Below are positions 20,810 through 24,267 of a DNA stretch of 24,267 bases, piece by piece (the first letter of the stretch is position 1; each line of letters opens with the position of its first letter). Under the pieces are notes generated by a model. That model saw nothing but the letters and a program-made list of their open reading frames with translations. It had not been told where the DNA came from and did no database searches. Source of the DNA: a virus. A program made the translations under genes and the position numbers. The stretch is taken from IMG/VR virus record IMGVR_UViG_3300004369_000143, positions 1 through 24,267 of that record; one strand, 5' to 3'.

Positions 20810-21754
20810 TTATGCCGCGGCGCCGCCCCCTTCTAGGGCTTTGACCGCCCTTGCCAGGCGCTCATCATCCGTCATGGCAGCAGCCTTGTGCACCACCACG
20901 GATTCTTGCGCGTTGTTCAGGGTTCTCGGCTCTTGTGCTCTGCCGCCTGCTTGCATCTTTTGCTTTGTCGCGCCCTTTTCTTCACCCGTGGCGCCCGCGG
21001 GCTGAGCGGCCTTCGCGGCCTGCTCTTCCAGAAACTTCTTGACCTTGCTCGTGCCCAGCAGTTTTTCCGTGGCCTGCTGATACAGGCCCTTTTCGGTCAG
21101 GGCACAGGCTTCAGCGTAGTCCAGCACCTTGCCGTGCTCCTTGTGCCAGAGCACCATCACCTCGTTGACCAATTCCGTGGCGCCATCCCAGTTATTCAGC
21201 AGCTCATACGCCTCAGCATCCTTGCTGATCGTCTGGCCAATGGAGTCCATGTGCTGCTGCACGTTGCGCTCGTACTGCTTCTGCGCTTCTTCCTTCTCCG
21301 CATCGGCCCGGGCCTGCTTGTCTGCCGCGATCTGAGCTTCCAGCGCGGCCAGCTTGTCTTCCGTGGTGGGGTCTTTCTTGCCGTTCAGCCCCAAGTCCAC
21401 CACCTTGCGGAAGTCCAGCCCTGCTTCTTCCAGCACGGCCAGCGGGTCTTCCTTCAGCCGATCCAGCACGCCCTTCTGACCGTCCAGCCCCTTCTCGCGG
21501 TCTTCCAGCGCCTTCTCGCGTTTCCGTATGACGTTTTCCCGGCTCATGACCTGCGCCAGGGTCAGACCAACGCGCTCCTTCTTGGGCGGCTGGCCATCGG
21601 GCTGGCCTTGCGTGCCCTGCTCGCCTTCCTGGGCTGTCTTCTGCCCAGGTGCGGGAGAGCCGCCCCCCTGGGCGCCTGCCCCGTCCGCAGGCGCGCCAGG
21701 GGTTGCCCCAGTCTCGGGAGAGTCCGGTGCAGCGGTTTGCGTCTGGACTTCCAT
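20810..21754 (-). CDS. Capsid scaffolding protein, 314 aa
   Basis: The protein lies directly between portal and capsid genes, the standard scaffold position. Residues 1-55 are low-complexity Ala/Gly/Pro/Gln (disordered), followed by a strongly charged helical middle (SRENVIRKREKALEDREKGL, KLAALEAQIAADKQARADAEK, QYERNVQQHM) likely forming coiled coils, and a basic C-terminal helix after a disordered KGATKQKMQAGGRAQ stretch. Such charged helices suit the scaffold-capsid contacts known in P22 and T7. ATG 21754 with GGGAG five bases upstream. No protease motif seen, so it is not a fused scaffold protease. Confidence 0.82.
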   Translation of the reverse strand: MEVQTQTAAPDSPETGATPGAPADGAGAQGGGSPAPGQKTAQEGEQGTQGQPDGQPPKKERVGLTLAQVMSRENVIRKREKALEDREKGLDGQKGVLDRLKEDPLAVLEEAGLDFRKVVDLGLNGKKDPTTEDKLAALEAQIAADKQARADAEKEEAQKQYERNVQQHMDSIGQTISKDAEAYELLNNWDGATELVNEVMVLWHKEHGKVLDYAEACALTEKGLYQQATEKLLGTSKVKKFLEEQAAKAAQPAGATGEEKGATKQKMQAGGRAQEPRTLNNAQESVVVHKAAAMTDDERLARAVKALEGGGAAA

Positions 21755-21766
21755 GGCGTCTCCCAG

Positions 21767-23686
21767 TTAATTCATGACGGGTGGGGGAGCCCCGCCGCCG
21801 CCGGGCACATTCGGGAGCAGCGGGCTTGTGGGCGCGGCTTCCGGGCTGGCCATCGGAGCGGGGGGTTGCGGCGCGGCGCCTTGCATCGGGGCCACAGCCT
21901 GCGGGGGGTTCAAGATGTTCTGTGCGTCCAGCAGCCAATCGCGGAAAGATTCCTGCACGCTCTCTGGCGCGCCGTCGATGCGGGCGCGGAGCAGGGCGTT
22001 GCGCATCATCTTCACGCTCAGTTCCAGGTTCATGTGCGGGTCGGGCGAGATGTACTCACCGCCGTCTAAGAATCGCTCCATCACCTGCTGAATCAGCTCA
22101 ATAGCGGCGAGCTGCTGGTTGGCTGCGCCTTCCAGGTCTGGGAAGTCCAGGAGCTGCAAGCCGGTGTCGCGGTCGATCAGCCCGGCCTGCATCATTTCCT
22201 GGATCGTTTCCAAGCGGCCGGCGGGTGTGTTGGGCAGTTGCGAGACTGGGAAGATCTGCATCTCGTACTGGTCTTTTTCCAGATCCACGTCCTGCCAGCG
22301 GATGCGCTCCATGAAGTTCTTGCCGCGGTAGGTGGCCACAAAGCCGTCTTTGTCGCCTTCCTCGCGCAATTTTTCATCAATCTCCTTGGCCAGCACGATG
22401 AGCTCCCGCGCCGTGTCCAGGAAGAAATTCTCATACGCCTGCCCGAGCATCATGAATCGCTCGGTTTCAATGTCGTTGTACTCGCGCAGCGCCTTGCCGC
22501 TGTTGAGCCCGGCGGGCTTCTGGCTGGTGGCGCTCAGTTGGCTGATGCCCGCGATCTCGTAAGCGCGGGAGTAGAGCCGGTCAAGCTGCTCAACCACGTC
22601 GCGAGGCGCGCTGTTGTGCGTCACCACCTGCGGCGGCGTGTTTCCGGTGTAGTTAATGATCGCGCCGATCTGGTTGCGCAGATGCGAAGGCGCCACCTTG
22701 CTGCCGGTCTTCACATAGACCCATGGCACGCCCAGGCGCCGCTGGGATTCGCTGATGGACAGCGCCAGCCGGTTGATCTCCACTTGCGTGCCGGTCAGCA
22801 GCTCCGCCAGGCCTTGCCCCGAGTAGCCCAGCAGTGGCGATTGCCAGTGAAAGCGGATGAACGGGAAGGTCTCGCGCTCCCATTCTTCATCCACCAGCGT
22901 GCAGTTCTTGAGGCTGATGGTGTGGCGCCCATCGCCCGCATCTGGCCCGCTGGGCAGATGCCACGCCTCGATCACGCACAGTTGCGTGGTTGGCCGGTGG
23001 CTGGCGTCATCGTCGCGGTCTTCTTCGCAGGCAGCGATCTCGGTCTTGTATTCCGGGAACTGCTCAATCAGCACCTCGCGGGAGACATTCTTCACCCGGT
23101 AGAGGTTGCCCGGCGCGCCGTACTTGGATTCCGCGTCATCCCATTTCAGTTCTTCCGGGAAGACGTACTCCAGCTTGATCTCGTGGCCGCGCCGGTAGGG
23201 GTGCAGGAAGCCTGTGCCGAAGACACCGCCGCAGATGAACACCATCGGCGCCAGGTCGTACATATCGCAGCCGTAGAAGATGCCCTGCGTGAACTGGCTG
23301 AGTTTCTTGGCGCGGGCCTGCTGGCTGAAATCGCCGCGGGTGGTGAGAAACAGCGGGCGGGGGCGGTTCTTGGTGATCTTGCTGGCCAGCGTGTCGATGC
23401 ACGAGCGGATCACGTTCAGGCTGAAGCGATCCTTGGCGCCGCCGCCGGTTTCCCGGGCGTAGGACTGAATGCCCAGCCCGGCCACGTTCTTGCCTGCGTA
23501 GAGGCGTAGGTGGCGCTTGTTCAACTCGGTGCGGTAGCGCTGCTCCGTGTTCAGATCGGAGACTTTGGCCCAGACGGAAACGTGCGGCCCGGCCACGGTG
23601 CTGCCCTTGTCGGCAGTCCACCACGCAGTCTCGGGCGCGCCCTTGCGAGCGGCGTAGTCATAGGAGGGGCTGGGGTAGCTCGCCAT
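21767..23686 (-). CDS. Portal (head-tail connector) protein, 639 aa
   Basis: I start at ATG 23686 (MASYPSPSYDY); an in-frame TTG four codons upstream has no better ribosome binding site. The protein has the length and features of podovirus portals: NVIRSCIDTLASKITKNRPR near 90-110, LKWDDAESKYGAPGNLYRVK, the wing/stem part FHWQSPLLGYSGQGLAELLTG, IAGISQLSATSQKPAGLNSG, and a C-terminal helical region ending in a Pro/Ala-rich tail (MQGAAPQPPAPMASPEAAPT). It forms the ring through which DNA enters and leaves the head. It follows the terminase and a small gene and precedes the scaffold, as expected. Confidence 0.9.
   Translation of the reverse strand: MASYPSPSYDYAARKGAPETAWWTADKGSTVAGPHVSVWAKVSDLNTEQRYRTELNKRHLRLYAGKNVAGLGIQSYARETGGGAKDRFSLNVIRSCIDTLASKITKNRPRPLFLTTRGDFSQQARAKKLSQFTQGIFYGCDMYDLAPMVFICGGVFGTGFLHPYRRGHEIKLEYVFPEELKWDDAESKYGAPGNLYRVKNVSREVLIEQFPEYKTEIAACEEDRDDDASHRPTTQLCVIEAWHLPSGPDAGDGRHTISLKNCTLVDEEWERETFPFIRFHWQSPLLGYSGQGLAELLTGTQVEINRLALSISESQRRLGVPWVYVKTGSKVAPSHLRNQIGAIINYTGNTPPQVVTHNSAPRDVVEQLDRLYSRAYEIAGISQLSATSQKPAGLNSGKALREYNDIETERFMMLGQAYENFFLDTARELIVLAKEIDEKLREEGDKDGFVATYRGKNFMERIRWQDVDLEKDQYEMQIFPVSQLPNTPAGRLETIQEMMQAGLIDRDTGLQLLDFPDLEGAANQQLAAIELIQQVMERFLDGGEYISPDPHMNLELSVKMMRNALLRARIDGAPESVQESFRDWLLDAQNILNPPQAVAPMQGAAPQPPAPMASPEAAPTSPLLPNVPGGGGAPPPVMN
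22556..22576. repeat. 21-bp direct repeat, copy in the portal gene
   Basis: Identical to 10676-10696 over 21 bases and then diverges on both sides. Here it encodes LYSRAYE of the portal protein. A 10-bp core (GCGGGAGTAG) also occurs on the opposite strand at 15478-15487, just before the 1009-residue tail gene. Confidence 0.6.
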
Positions 23687-23710
23687 CCAAAGCACCAATC
23701 AGACGCAAGG

Positions 23711-24010
23711 TTAGCCACTTGAGGCGTACAGTTCAACCTCGCTGAACCCGTCGCCTTCTGCTTCCCCGTCCGGCCCTTGTGCTTTGCCGGTGATTGCGTC
23801 TTTTGCTTTGGTGCTGCCATCAATGCCGGGGTGGGCACCGTCGCCAGCACCCACACCGTAGCCTGCTCCAGGCATAAAATCAACATAAATGCGAGTTTTC
23901 CCACATTTGAGGTCGATTTTGTGGGCGCCGTGGGCCAGCAGCCACTTCATCAGCTCGCGCTCCTTGGCGTAGCTGGGCTTGCCCCACCAGCGTCTTATTG
24001 CTCCCACCAT
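23711..24010 (-). CDS. Small gene between terminase and portal, 99 aa
   Basis: ATG 24010 lies inside the end of the terminase gene with a strong AGGAGG ribosome binding site seven bases upstream, so it is translated by overlap with it. The 99-residue product starts MVGAIRRWWGKPSYAKEREL, has a basic middle (AHGAHKIDLKCGKTRIYVD) and a Gly/Asp-rich flexible end (GAGYGVGAGDGAHPGIDGST). It is not homologous to terminase. Position suggests a small packaging or assembly accessory, but function is unknown. Confidence 0.7.
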   Translation of the reverse strand: MVGAIRRWWGKPSYAKERELMKWLLAHGAHKIDLKCGKTRIYVDFMPGAGYGVGAGDGAHPGIDGSTKAKDAITGKAQGPDGEAEGDGFSEVELYASSG

Positions 24011-24267
24011 TCGCTGTCCTCCTGTGGTGCGTATTTCTCTTCGAGTTGCTCAATAATGCGCTTCTCGGTGGCCCGGTGCGCTTCTGTAGTGCCCGGCAGT
24101 GGCGCGATGTTCGGGGCCTCGTACAGGTAGTGCAGGGCCTCGCGCCAGACGTAGAGCGTGGCGTCCGAGTCGTGGTTATCGAAGCGCGGGTCTTCGATGA
24201 AGCGCCCCTTGCCCGTGGGGTCTGGCGCCCACTGCAGCGTGTTCCACTCTTCAATGATCGGGTCGCC
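23995..24267 (-). CDS. Terminase large subunit, C-terminal 90 aa (partial)
   Basis: The gene enters at the right window edge and ends with TAA at 23995. The visible sequence has the typical C-terminal context of phage large terminases: PIIEEWNTLQWAPDPTGKGR, then IEDPRFDNHDSDATLYVWRE, then ALHYLYEAPNIAPLPG. The DNHDSDATLY segment is characteristic of the nuclease domain end in many phage terminases. The ATPase and most of the nuclease lie outside. The next gene starts inside its 3' end. Identification rests on this C-terminus plus gene order. Confidence 0.78.
   Translation of the reverse strand, partial: GDPIIEEWNTLQWAPDPTGKGRFIEDPRFDNHDSDATLYVWREALHYLYEAPNIAPLPGTTEAHRATEKRIIEQLEEKYAPQEDSEWWEQ

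Noticed and set aside
15100-23509. Several long plus-strand ORFs (15100-16386, 19574-20809, 20888-22069, 22238-23509)
   Set aside because: All lie antisense to clearly recognisable tail, capsid, scaffold and portal genes; GC-rich third positions create long open antisense frames. None shows a domain or ribosome binding site.
1-24267. CRISPR array, insertion sequence, tRNA, integrase or attachment site
   Set aside because: No regularly spaced repeats, transposase, recombinase motifs or tRNA cloverleaf were found by reading; repeats found are isolated pairs.

Overview
This window is the morphogenesis, lysis and early/accessory part of a short-tailed (podovirus-type) phage or prophage. The main evidence is a continuous leftward (minus-strand) order: terminase large subunit C-terminus, small coupled gene, portal, scaffold, major capsid protein, small virion genes, head-tail adaptor, tail fibre-like protein, a 1009-residue tail protein, three long internal/ejection-type proteins, another virion protein, then an M15 endolysin with overlapping membrane genes. 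No tape measure, sheath, integrase, transposase, tRNA or CRISPR array was seen. High GC, GC-rich third positions and Shine-Dalgarno starts suggest a GC-rich proteobacterial host, perhaps betaproteobacterial. That host guess is inference only, and I cannot tell a free phage from a prophage.

Layout from right to left. 24267-23711: terminase end and a small coupled gene. 23686-18820: head genes, with a perfect hairpin just ahead of the capsid ribosome binding site. 18817-12439: adaptor, fibre and tail genes. 12439-6381: three large genes resembling internal or ejection proteins; the first carries an S74-like chaperone motif with its Ser/Lys pair. 6303-4563: one virion protein and the lysis cassette. 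3961-2512: five small leftward early genes, including a zinc-ribbon protein and an XRE-type helix-turn-helix protein. 1892-1: a second leftward operon headed by a ribbon-helix-helix protein, most of its genes joined by 4-nt stop/start overlaps.

Two AT-richer islands read the other way (plus strand). At 1961-2404 there are two or three tiny ORFs followed by tandem hairpins and a T-run, divergent from the ribbon-helix-helix gene. At 4139-4682 there are two ORFs, the second running antisense into the end of the holin-like gene. Each island meets the leftward genes at a candidate promoter region: a palindrome overlapping the -10 at 1921-1937, and overlapping divergent -35 elements at 4083-4089. 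These islands, together with the nested holin-like start, are the best candidates for undescribed biology here.

Working model: the leftward late operon builds head and tail, ejection proteins are packaged inside, and the lysis genes are translated by coupling at the end. The two small leftward operons are early or accessory genes, with local regulators likely controlling the switch to the plus-strand islands.
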